DNA from: Holotrichia oblita
Lineage: Eukaryota > Arthropoda > Insecta > Coleoptera > Scarabaeidae
DNA length: 64,000 bases
Direction: 5' to 3'
Assembly: GCA_023690525.1 (NCBI GenBank)
Contig: CM043017.1
Span: forward strand, 95,754,023-95,818,022
Shown: positions 35,307 through 45,130 of the stretch, piece by piece
Layout of the letters: every line of letters starts with the position of its first letter
Position numbering within the stretch: the first letter of the stretch is position 1
Notes under the pieces: generated by a model
Database searches by the model: none
Told to the model about the DNA's origin: nothing
What the model saw: the letters and a program-made list of their open reading frames with translations, nothing else
Translations under genes and position numbers: made by a program

Positions 35307-38300
35307 TTAATGTAGTCCAATTTTGAAAGCAATTTCTGTTAGCCTGGAGGTAGGCACTGCTTTGGTGAAGATGTCTGCCACTTGTTCACCTGTAGGTAAA
35401 TATTTTAGTTCAATAGTACCGTTCTTTATTTGTTCTCTAGTAAAATGATATTTTATATCAAAATGTTTGGATCTTTTGTGGTGAGTGGGGTTATTCGCAA
35501 TGCTGATACAAGCGGTATTATCTTCATGTATAATAATAGATTTCTCTATCTTTATACCTATACTAGTTAATAATGACTTTAGCCATATAGCTTCCTTCAC
35601 ACTGTCAAACAGGGCAATGTATTCGGCCTCTGTCGATGAAGTAGCTACAGTACTTTGTCGCCTAGTATTCCATGTTATAGTACAATTTTCGAAAATTTTA
35701 AATAAATAACCAGTTGTACTTTTCCTATCGAGTTCATTGCTACCCCAATCTGCATCCACATAGCCAATTAAAATATCATTATATTTATTTTTCACATAAT
35801 TTAGTTTTAAATCTAGAGAACCTTTTATATACCTTTTAAGACCCTTTTTAAGCATTTCCACAGTTCCCTATTGTTTTTTGTTTGGTATCTACTCAATATA
35901 TTAATTGCAAAACTGAGGTCAGGTCGTGTACACAGCATTGCATACATTAAGCAGCCAATTAGATTTTTGCAAGGAGCATTATAATATTCATCAGAATTTA
36001 ATAAGCTATAATTTAGTTTCATTTCAAGAGGAGTAGTTATTGGTTTACAATCACTCATACCAAATTTTTGTAAGATAGACTTTAGATATGATGTTTGATT
36101 CAGAGAAATGGTATCTTGACTTCTTTCAATTTTAATTCCAAGAAATATATTAATTTCTTTTAAATCTGTCATTTCAAAGCAACTATATAAGTATTGTTTG
36201 AAAGATGACATAGTATCTAAACTATATGTTACAATGACAATATCGTCTACATAAAGAAGTACATAAATATTTCTATTTATTTTTCCTCTATCTAAAAAGT
36301 AAAAACTACTGTCTACCGCGGAATTAATAAAACCTTTTTCCTTCATTATTTTATCGAAACGATCAAACCAACAACGGGATGACTGTTTTAAACCATATAA
36401 GGACTTATTTAACTTGCATACACAATCATTTGCAATTGTTAAGCCTTCCGGAATTTGCATGTAAATTTCTTCACTCAATTCTCCGTTTAAAAATGCTGTT
36501 TTTACATCCATTTGATGTACCAGCAAGTTAAATTGATTGGCTAATGCTAAAAGGAAACGAAATGTGGAAATGCGAGCTACAGGGGCAAAAGTTTCGTTAT
36601 AATCAGATAAATATATTTGGCTAAAACCTCGTGCAACTAAACGAGCTTTAAACCTTGCAGGATTGCCAAATTCGTCATTCTTCATTGTAAATACCCACTT
36701 ACAGCTAACAATGTTTTTATTTAAGGGCTTAGGGACTACCGTCCAGGTATTATTTACTAAAAGCGAATGAAGCTCATCTTTAATTGCTTGCTCCCACTGA
36801 GTTCGATCATCCCTTCCTTTAATTTCATTAAAATTTTTAGGAATTGTATAAATAGCAGCTTGAGCACATGCTATGTATATATTATCGAACTCAGGGTCCA
36901 AGTCTTCATTGTAAGAGAATTGTGGGCGACTTTTAAGTCTGTCACTTCTCCGTAAATTTGAATTGGTTAAATCTTTGTTATTGCTGACAAATGGGTTAGC
37001 TTTTTCTGGAATTTCTATTTGGTTCTGGTCACGGAATTCCATTATTTGATCTGTGCCCTTATCGGCGTTTTTTATTTGAACTCTGTTTGTATCACAGACT
37101 TTCAATATATCTGTGTCATTATCACAGACTTTTAATTGATCTGTGTTATTGTCACAGATTTTCAATTGATCTGTGTTATTACCACAGATTTTCAATTGAT
37201 CTGTGTTATTACCACAGATTTTTAATTGGTCTGTGTTACTATCACAGATTTTTAATTGATCTGTGTTATCGTCAGAGATTCTTAATTGATCTGTGTTATT
37301 ATCACAGATTTCCACACCATTTATAGGAGATTCAGGTAAAACTCCTATAGATAGTCGTGGCCTGGACACTTTAAAGTTTATTTCATCGACTATTACGTCA
37401 CGTGCTATTATAAACTTTTTTTTCTCCGTGTTCCAAATTTTGTACCCGTTCGGTTCATACCCTACAAGAATACCTTTGACGGATTTTTCGTCAAATTTAC
37501 CTTTTCTTGTTTTTAAAAGTACATACGCGGTTGAACCAAAAATTTTTAAATATTTTAATGAGGGTCTTTTCTTATGCCAAAGTGCATACGGCGTTTCTGA
37601 GAATTTTAGAGCTTTTGTAGGTGTTAAATTAACCAAGTACGTTGCTGTTAAGACAGCTTCGCCCCAGAAAGATTTTTCCAAGTTAGCAGTACTTATCATA
37701 GCTCTAGCTTTCTCAGTTATTGTGCGGTTCATACGTTCCGCTACGCCGTTTTGTTGTGGTGTATGTGGTACGGTTAAGTGGAACGATATTCCCTTTTCTG
37801 AACAAAAAGCTTTGAAGTCATTTGACAAATATTCTCGTCCATTATCGCAATACAGATTTACTATTTTCAAATTAAAATGAGCTTCACATTTCGCTACATA
37901 ATCTCGAAATACAGTTAGTACTTCAGATTTAAAAGTTAGGAGATATGTGGCAGTATAATGTGTAAAATCATCAATGAAAGTTATAAAGTAATTTTTATTG
38001 TTAATAGTCGGTGGAGTGATTGGCCCACAAACGTCTGTATGAATAATAAATAATGGTCTGTTGTTATGACCTTTAATTTTGAATTTATTGAATGGTAGTT
38101 TAGTCTGTTTTCCATAAATGCAAGATTCACAAATATTCTTTGTGGGTACGACATGTGCAAAAGTGTCAACATCTTCAACTAGTTTCTGATGTTTTATTAA
38201 GTTAAATTTAGCATCACTTATATGACCTAATCTTTCATGCCATAATTTAAAGTCGTTTGTACTTACTTTTATTCGACTTTCATTGACGCTTATTTTATTT

Positions 38301-39580
38301 ATAGAAAGGACTACACCAAATAAACCATTAAAAGGCTTACCAGTTAATATTGTTTGTTTGTTACGGTTTTCTACCCTGACTGCGTTACGCTCGAAAACTA
38401 TCTTCATACCAGTGTCTTGCATTCGACGGACGGATAGGAGATTTGATGTAGCGTTCGGTGCATAAAGCACATTTTCCAAGACACCTGCTACTCCTAGGTT
38501 TGTCAACACTTTTATTCTTCCTCGTTTACCAGCAGCGATGGCCGCTCCATTTTTAGCCACTGCGATCTGCAGTGGTGGATTTAGAATTTCGAAATCATTA
38601 AATAAATCATCCCTGTTAGTGATGTGGTCTGTTGCCCCCGAATCGAGAAGAAAAACTACTTCTCTGTCACTTCCACTATCAGCTGTGCGTTTGTGTCCGA
38701 CCATAAATGCAAAACAATCGGTGCTTGAAGTACCAGTTTTAGCAGTATTTAGGCTAGGCTTGCGATTACCAATATTCTTCATCATTTTCTTGTAGAAATA
38801 GCAGTTTGGTTTTTCATGATTCCTTCTCCCACAGTGTTCACAGATTATTTTCGAGTTCTTATACCGTGATGTGTATTTATGTCCATTGTTTTGCTTGAAT
38901 TTCTTAAAAACTTTGTTATGTTTAAATTGATTTGTCTTATTATTGCGACTTGGTCCTGGAGATGAGATAAAATTGTTGGCAGTCAAAACTTTTGACATTG
39001 TAGGACTTAGTTCTTCCTGCTTCTTTGCCTCATAATCTAGTAGTCGAGTTTTGACATAAGCTAGATTTAAATTATTTTCCGCTAATGTTTCTAATGCTGT
39101 AATTATTCCATCGTAGGCATTTGGGAGTGTCAACAATAAATGTGAAACTTTATCTATCTCATTTAATGAAGTACCAGTTGCAAGTAAATTATTCAGTATT
39201 GTGTCAAATTTAGTGAAATGCTGCATCATTGAGACATCTCCTTGGAATTTTAAATTCAAGAGTTGCTTACGTATAGCAAGTTGCGTGGTAACGCTCTTTC
39301 TTTCATAGATTGCATCTAAAGCAGCAAAAATATCTTTCGCGTTGGAATGGTCTTTCGCAAAATTAAGAAATGCGTCACTTAGATATTCAATAATGATACT
39401 TGTAGCTAAGTCATTTTTCCGCTGCCAATCCTTAGTTACTTCGGTCGGTATGGTGTTCTCAACTATATCCAAAACTTCATGTTCACTCAACAAGGCTTTT
39501 ACACGGAACTTCCATATAGAGTACTTTTCACCATTGAATGGTAAAATATTTCTCTTTTGTGTCTTTCTGTCCATATTCAC
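35307..39580 (-). pseudogene. Copia Gag-Pol polyprotein, one frameshift
   Basis: This polyprotein supplies particle protein, protease, integrase, reverse transcriptase and RNase H for retrotransposition. The order is the copia type (IN before RT). It starts at ATG 39,580, Gag with knuckle CEHCGRRNHEKPNC, protease LLDSGATDH, and integrase with HERLGH...CESC zinc site and D,D,E motifs (IDDFTHY, CDNGREY, PQQNGVAER). RT follows with VSCKWVF, MDVKTAFLNG, LYGLKQ and LLYVDDIV, then RNase H with YVDADWGS and STEAEY, ending at 35,307. The first 1,251 codons are open. A frameshift in the 35,825-35,861 overlap, best placed at the T4 run 35,834-35,837, separates off the last ~175 residues (RNase H). Total length, about 1,420 residues, fits copia. 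Confidence 0.95.
37050..37311 (-). repeat. 30-bp minisatellite inside copia pol
   Basis: About nine copies of a 30-bp unit encode a repeating decapeptide of the form (D/G)NNTDQLKIC between integrase and reverse transcriptase. Units differ by single changes (for example NDTDILKVCD), and the edges are more diverged than the centre. The repeat is in frame and leaves the polyprotein open. This linker is usually variable in length in copia elements. Confidence 0.9.
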
Positions 39581-39637
39581 TATTTTAATTAAAACCGTAT
39601 TAAATTCACGTTCTTTTGCACATGTACTACGCGTGAT

Positions 39638-39651
39638 CTGGGCCCATAACC
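39638..39651 (-). promoter_or_regulatory. Copia primer-binding site (initiator tRNA-Met half type)
   Basis: Directly next to the 5' LTR the minus strand reads GGTTATGGGCCCAG. This is complementary to the anticodon-stem-loop region of eukaryotic initiator tRNA-Met (CUGGGCCCAUAACC), the internal half-tRNA primer described for Drosophila copia. Position and sequence both fit, so confidence is high. Confidence 0.85.
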
Positions 39652-39992
39652 TGTTGGTATATGGGGTATTTGTTAAAAATAAAAGGCACTAATTTTGAAC
39701 ACCCTTTTTATTTTATATAGAATATATTTCGTCTATTCGGAATGGGAGCGCAGAGACGACTAACTAAAAACTTTCAATCGTATTAACGAATCTTATACAT
39801 AAAAGTATCCGTTTACTCTACTCTGTGTCTAGACAGTCCGTTGCGTACAACTTATGTTGTGTTTATGTTATCGGGTGAAGTGCACCCTTCGGACTAAATA
39901 ATGACCTACATATTCCAGACTAGATAATGACATACACGTTGCAGAATAAATAATGACATACATGTTGGGCACATTTTTGTAATATTCTCACA
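39652..39992 (-). repeat. Copia 5' LTR
   Basis: This is the 5' LTR in element orientation and would carry the promoter for minus-strand transcription. It is 341 bp long, the same as the other LTR. Outside it lies the second ACATT copy, followed by the resumed capsid gene. Confidence 0.95.
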
Positions 39993-40314
39993 ACATTCAA
40001 CAAAAGCGCAACCTCAAGTTCATTTTGGAATTGAACCAGTTCAAGCTAAACTGATACTACTCCTAATTTTGTACATGCAAGTGCTGAATATACAACTCAA
40101 TGTAGTTGCGTTATAGGATTTAGTAATAATTTCATGTTCGGAAATTGTGCTATTGCTTCAAAGAATAAATTTATGACTGCTTTTGCAGATACAAAGCAAC
40201 AATATTATATGCAACAACCTCATATAGGAGGATATTATTCACAAAACTGGTATGGAAAATATGATACTACTGACTAATACCCATCACCTAACATTAGATA
40301 TACATATACAAAAT
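39993..40314 (+). pseudogene. Densovirus capsid remnant, 3' part
   Basis: This continues the capsid gene on the far side of copia; the frame before and after the element is the same once the duplicated ACATT is counted once. The first ~20 codons contain QPQVHFGIEPVQ, a pattern of densovirus capsid C-termini. A later frame carries FVHASAEYTTQCSC and NFMFG. The end is near 40,314. It has at least one frame change. Confidence 0.78.
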
Positions 40315-40404
40315 GACAAAATATAATTTATGTGTTATTGTATTAGTGACGTCTCCTATGCGTTGTACGTTCTATTGGAGAAATTAAATAAATAAATAAA
40401 TAAA

Positions 40405-41115
40405 TAAATTAAATTTATACATACGATTATTGAAAATATCGTTAGAAGGAAAAATTTCTACATTCATAGTAATAATAATAGGAGTTTTATCTATTTAAAC
40501 ATGACTTTGATATTCGCCATACATGGATCACCAGCGAATAACATTTTACATGTATCAAATGCAGAAGGTTAACAATTTGGTTCATTCCATATTAATATTC
40601 GTTTATTCACACAATCTTGTAATTGTAATTGACAATATTTATTGAAATTATATAATTGCCCTTTAACCAAACACAATGATGCACAAATTTTCGAAAATAT
40701 AGTTTTACCTGCATTACTCCGACCTTTAATTTGTATACAATTTTTTTTCTAATTTTTTATCTAAAATATTATAAACAATTTGCAAGAATCCTTTTATAAA
40801 AACTTCATCATAATTACATTGATAAGCAATTAAATCATCTATGACCCGATGTACAATCAAATAATGGTTGACTATTTAAATAGAATTCAATTAATTCATT
40901 GATAGTTTTCTGACAAATCTGTATTTGAAAAATATCTGTTGATGATTGAAATTGTAAGTCATTTCTACCAATGTACACACTTGCGACACGTATCACGTCT
41001 TGTTAAAACTCACTAACATCTGCCGATTGTGATAACGCTCTCCTCCAATTGCTCCAATTATCAACCGAACCTTCACTACAGCAGCATAAAAAAGTGTGAA
41101 ACTCGCAAGTCGTAT
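40405..41115 (-). pseudogene. Densovirus NS1 helicase remnant
   Basis: NS1 is the parvoviral replication initiator and SF3 helicase. Read on the minus strand the pieces come in family order. An N-terminal-side stretch (CEFHTFLCCCSEGS, DNWSNWRRALSQS) comes first, then YIGRNDLQFQSS. Walker A GRSNAGKT lies at 40,701-40,724, Walker B-type WNEPN at 40,575-40,589, then KMLFAGDP. The motif C-like TPIIITMNVEIFP precedes the end near 40,405. Breaks are a stop at 41,003-41,005, a frameshift near 40,850, a frameshift at the T8 run 40,741-40,748, a stop at 40,569-40,571, and a stop plus shift near 40,491. It is not functional. Confidence 0.9.
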
Positions 41116-41654
41116 GTTGGTATACATAAATATTATATACGAGAGCTTACATTTGTATCTCCGCGTGTTTAAAGTATACGGGCTGTGTTTGTAAATTTTG
41201 TTCAGTATTATCTAGTTGTGGTACTAAAGATATAAATCACGAAAAGGAGTGATGATGTTGTATGACAGAAAAGTATAAGCATGCAGTCAAATTCATTAAT
41301 ATATAAAGTACAATTATTAACTTAACTCGTTAAGAAATACTTTTTATACTCTCAATTCTCTAAGACTATCAATATTTCTTACAACGTCATATAAATTTTA
41401 AATCTTTATTTGTTGTGACTCAAAACAAAATTATTAAGGTGAATCAAATTTTTTAGAGGAACGCGCCTAACGAGGACGATAACTTGAAGTCGTGGTTAGA
41501 TAGCTTCAATAACGCTATTCTCTAAATTTAAATTTGCGTTATTAACTAAGAATAGTTTAAATAATATCACTAGAATTTCAATGGAATTTGTAGAGTATGC
41601 ATTCACAGAAGTTGATTGATAAAATACTCAAAACGGCCAATGTTAAAAGACGGG
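41116..41654. other. No recognisable gene
   Basis: Could hold the decayed N-terminal part of NS1 or flanking host DNA. I see no supporting motif. A (AAAT)n microsatellite lies further left at about 40,383-40,409. Confidence 0.35.
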
Positions 41655-41875
41655 TCGATTGCCGCAGTGGTTAGGCGGCCGACTATCGCTGTGACGGAAT
41701 GATAGGAGCCGGACTTCAATTCTCTGGAAAAACGGTGACATTTTTCATGGAGAATTGAAATCCGACCGACTTACCATTCGCTATTGGGAGCAAAGTGATT
41801 AACAGTGCGGCATTATAAAAGGCGATATAATGCTGTGGCAAGGCCATTTGAACAGAATTATACACACACAAAAAC
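41655..41875 (+). repeat. tRNA-derived SINE, copy 2 of 3 (longest)
   Basis: The A-box region GCCGCAGTGGTTAGGCGGCC and the B-box-like GGACTTCAATTC are spaced as in a tRNA head. A body follows (TTGAAATCCGACCGACTTAC, GGGAGCAAAGTGATTAACAG) and the copy ends in an (AC)n-like tail. It is closely similar to 61,208-61,338 over the head and more distantly to 2,290-2,476. No RT is encoded, so it would depend on a LINE for movement. Confidence 0.8.
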
Positions 41876-42046
41876 TACACTGCGAGAGTTGCATGATAGC
41901 CATACAAGCGATACAGCTTACGGAGTTATTGCAACTACACATATAAAAAATCCGAGATAACTAACCGTTTTCTTTCACAAAGAATCATTTATAATCTTAG
42001 ATATTACAGTAAAACATTGTTCTCCTGTAACGGAAACTTTAAAATA

Positions 42047-42421
42047 CAGTAAAACTTCGATCAACCGGCACTCGATTCATCGTCACCTTCTGTTAACCGT
42101 CACTATACTTGCTGCCGTGCGAATTAATTTTTAGGAAACTTGTTTCTAGGGCGCAGGCGCCGTTTTGATTAAACACGCATTTATGCAAATGTAATTCGTT
42201 AATACATATGTATATGTAATGTTATTTAAGAAATATGTACATTACATTAAAATACGTATACGTATGTACATACATATATTTAAGTAAAAATATTATATGT
42301 AGTTGTGGTTGAAAGAAAGAAATATAAGTACATACATAAAATTTTGTTTCTATTATCCGTCTTTTTCTCATATCCGTCACCTTCTGGTCCCGACCACTGA
42401 CGGTTAATCGAAGTTTTACTG
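42047..42421. mobile_element. pogo/Tigger-type MITE, 375 bp
   Basis: The ends are inverted repeats starting CAGTAAAACTTCGAT(C/T)AACC, one mismatch in the first 20 bp, with further pairing inside (GTCACCTTCTG on both sides). TA flanks both ends (42,045-42,046 and 42,422-42,423). It holds no transposase. The termini resemble, but are not the same as, those of the insertion at 28,715. Confidence 0.88.
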
Positions 42422-43803
42422 TACTACACTAATCTCTTGACAGTCACAATTTTTTTTTAATTCCGCTCCGGAACGGCTGCTCAAATGAATGATTATAGTT
42501 TTATTTTGCAGTATAAGTATCTGTATGTAAGTTGTGTGTACGAGTGTTGTTGTTGTGTGTATAATTGTGTATAGTAAACTGAATAATAATATCTCCGTCA
42601 AAACTTTTAAATATAAACAGGTTAACATGTTATTGAAGTACATTTTCTAATTAATGAAATGCACTTGTTTACTATAAAATTTCTACTAAATTTGCAACTT
42701 ACGTCACTAGGCAGCTTGTTTACTTATGCATTAATGAAATATCAATAATTTTTTATCTTAGAGCCAATCGTTGACAGCAAAGAAATTACTGCCAAGCAAA
42801 CCAAATTGAAATGATTTATGTTATAAGGATAATGAGTTGAAAGCATTCTATAAATAGTGTGTCTCATCAGTACGCATGGTAATCCGTACACAGTAAATAT
42901 TTCGTCTCTACAGAGATCGGATAACGATATACTAACGTTCTTCTATATAGCATCTGCCACTACCGATAAGAACCTTACTCTAAAAACGAGGCAAATCGCT
43001 AGACTAGTATAAAAATCAATACGGACCGAAATCAACTACTAATAACATGAAACTGATGAAATTTGTCGAGTGGTTTTCCTGCGGTGAAATCTCGAGTGCT
43101 GTGCCAACGATGTGTGCTTTGATTAAGTTTCGGCGGACGTTGAAATTTTCGCTGCTGTAGACGCATCGCTAAAAAGTGCACCGATCATTGTTCCATTATT
43201 TACGGGCTAAGGTATACGTAAAATAGTTTTCATTCAAAGCGGATTCGGTAATCTCGTTATGCACTGTGCAGACGTAGCGACTGCCCGTCGGCTTTCTCAT
43301 TAATCAAAGATAATTCACTATCTACCAAATTCTGATTGAATTTTGGATGTATATCCATGGTAAATGAATCTTCTGGTACTCGTACTGTTCCAAGAATAAA
43401 AATTCATAATTTCGAATTCTGCACGAAATGACGTCCTTTTTAATTTTTGAAATTATATGATGAAACAGATGAAGTACGGCTATATTCGCTGAGGACACAA
43501 ATATAAAAGTAATATCTAATGATATCTATTGCTCTATGTAAATAGTTGGAATCGAAATTTCAAGAAAACTCGATTTCTCGTACTAAGTTACCTATTGCTT
43601 CTTTAAAGTCAAATTTTACTGGAGTTGGTGTAAGTTATACAAAATAGATAAAATTTAGCATTATTATGAGATTTCCTCGGTTTTCACTGCATCATGTTAA
43701 TGTAATATATATCTATATAATATAAAAAATAATAAGCTAAATACAAAATAAAAATAAATGCGCAGAAATAGAAAATAGACTACCGGCTTCTTCAGGAGCA
43801 AAC
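42422..43803. other. No recognised gene; weak promoter-like block
   Basis: TATAAATAG at 42,849 is followed about 20 bases later by TCAGT, an arthropod initiator-like motif. A less AT-rich block (about 43,030-43,210) ends at a possible donor TAAGGTATAC. I cannot connect this to a coding exon, so it is only a hint of a first exon. The rest is AT-rich. Confidence 0.2.
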
Positions 43804-44668
43804 AAAGAGATACCAGGATCCCTATTCTCCAGCGTAAGAGAAGTGATCACTCTATTGGGAAAAGGGATAGATCACTTCTCTCAAATCGTTCTCTTGTCCG
43901 ATTAAATCCCTATTCTCGAAAGTAGTAGATCGATCGAAACGTAAACGTTGTCAGATTTTAGAAGTACTATCGTAAATAGTGTGAAGTAAGTGGCAAGTAT
44001 ATTTACCAATCAGGATTTAATATCGAAACGTTTTATATCTCTTATTAACTTATTCATAAAAAGGCAGGTCCCCTTAGTCAAGCGTGATTCGCATTCAATT
44101 AGAATGAAATCGCCGGTTAAGCAATTACATTCAATAGAGACCCGTTTTAAAGAATATCGATTCATAGCAACACGTGCAAGCTAAGACACACAATTTTTTA
44201 TAGTTATTTTTTGAGCGAAATCGCGTTTTCAAATTCTATCGATGATTAAGGAATATCATAACAGAATAAAATTGCCTCAACATCTATGCTGTAATACTTT
44301 ATCAATTTATTACAGGCACTCTATTATCAAATTTATCGCCTGCAGTTCAACTACCTACCTGTAACCAATTTAATCAAATACAAAGCTTAAAGTAACGCCA
44401 TCCGATAAATTCCATCAATTATTGGTTAATCAGATTCAAATCAATTCAGTTTGTCAGCACGCGCGTAGCGGCCTAAAAGCCAACAAAACTTATATTATGT
44501 GCCCATGCTTCTCCTAACATTTCAAGATTCTCCTAAAAATTTCCGAGAGAGTAAAGTTCTCACGATTTGTAAGAGAAGTGCAACTTTCAAGAATAGCAAA
44601 TTCTAATGTCAGGATAAACACGCCCACTATCCTCATGATATGACCATCCTCTAGAATTTGAGTTCGAG
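43804..44668 (-). mobile_element. Non-autonomous Harbinger derivative
   Basis: Its left 190 bp match the reverse complement of the right end of the 5-9 kb Harbinger element (for example CTCCAGCGTAAGAGAAGTGA and TAAATAGTGTGAAGTA). Its right ~180 bp match the reverse complement of that element's left end (for example AGATTCTCCTA, TTTCCGAGAGAGTAAAGTTC). Neither transposase nor Myb-like gene is present. The ~0.45-kb middle does not match the longer element. It is the classical relation between an autonomous parent and a deletion derivative, inserted in opposite orientation. Confidence 0.88.
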
Positions 44669-44839
44669 AGGTCACGCTAACTCATCGTGTCAACAACGGT
44701 AAAGGCGAAAACCTTCTGTTAAACACATGCCGGCGTGCTGTTGAAGTGGAAAGAACGGGTTTCCTACTGAAAATTAGGTAACCATCTCACGATTGAGACT
44801 CTGGAGATGTCTCTGTATCTCGATGGCATTTTTACATTA

Positions 44840-45130
44840 CAGGAAAAGTCATGTAGCGATTTGCTTGCAACAAATGTCTGACGAAAGAAATTTTGTGGCC
44901 CGTACAGAGACAATGTTCAACTAAAGCTAAGTGTGCTGAGGAATGTATCCTAACGTATCGTTCGATGTTCTTTGATACCAATTTGAACTGAACATCCGGT
45001 TTCACCTATATATACTGAATCACAAACACAGAGAACTTTATAGATGCTTTTATTGGAGATAGCATGGCGGCTGTCCTTAGTCGAGAAAAGAATTTGGGAC
45101 TACTTATAATTAAGAGTGAGAATAGTTCAA
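44840..45130 (-). pseudogene. Penelope-like GIY-YIG endonuclease remnant
   Basis: On the minus strand one frame reads STKDSRHAISNKSIYKV, then CDSVYIGETGCSVQ and IKEHRT, the typical GIY-YIG nuclease start with preceding cysteine. After a frame change near 44,965, SSAHLALVEHCLCTGHKI follows, the conserved H...EH...GH tail. The copy belongs to a different lineage from the one at 11 kb (VYIGETG against YYIGQT). No RT domain was recognised upstream (to about 45,300). Confidence 0.75.

Larger units (their letters stand above)
34851..39992 (-). mobile_element. Ty1/copia LTR retrotransposon, 5,142 bp
   Basis: Two 341-bp LTRs (34,851-35,191 and 39,652-39,992), identical as far as I can compare them by eye, flank a single gag-pol gene on the minus strand. 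Each LTR begins TG and ends CA. The 5-bp target duplication ACATT is perfect (34,846-34,850 and 39,993-39,997). A primer-binding site and a purine-rich tract sit next to the LTRs. Identical LTRs mean the insertion is young compared with the decayed viral host gene around it. Confidence 0.97.
33536..41115. other. Endogenous densovirus-like element (parvovirus fossil), interrupted
   Basis: Two parvoviral genes lie tail to tail: a capsid gene on the plus strand (33,536-34,850 and 39,993-40,314) and NS1 on the minus strand (about 41,115-40,405). The tail-to-tail layout with opposite strands is that of the ambisense densoviruses of insects. After removing the inserted copia element (34,851-39,992) the viral part is about 2.4 kb, roughly half of a typical 5-6 kb genome. 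The N-terminus of NS1, other NS frames and terminal hairpins were not found. Stops and frameshifts in both genes show an old, non-functional integration. Confidence 0.9.

Noticed and set aside
37087..37326. Plus-strand 79-codon frame rich in Tyr-His-Arg repeats
   Set aside because: It is the antisense shadow of the 30-bp minisatellite inside the copia polyprotein on the minus strand.
39342..39692. Plus-strand 116-codon frame ending in the LTR
   Set aside because: Antisense to the copia Gag region and running into the LTR. A similar tail occurs at 34,891 because both are the same LTR sequence.
41661..41730. Possible genuine tRNA gene
   Set aside because: The boxes look tRNA-like, but the sequence does not close into an acceptor stem and recurs at 61.2 and 2.3 kb with a shared non-tRNA body, so it is a SINE head.
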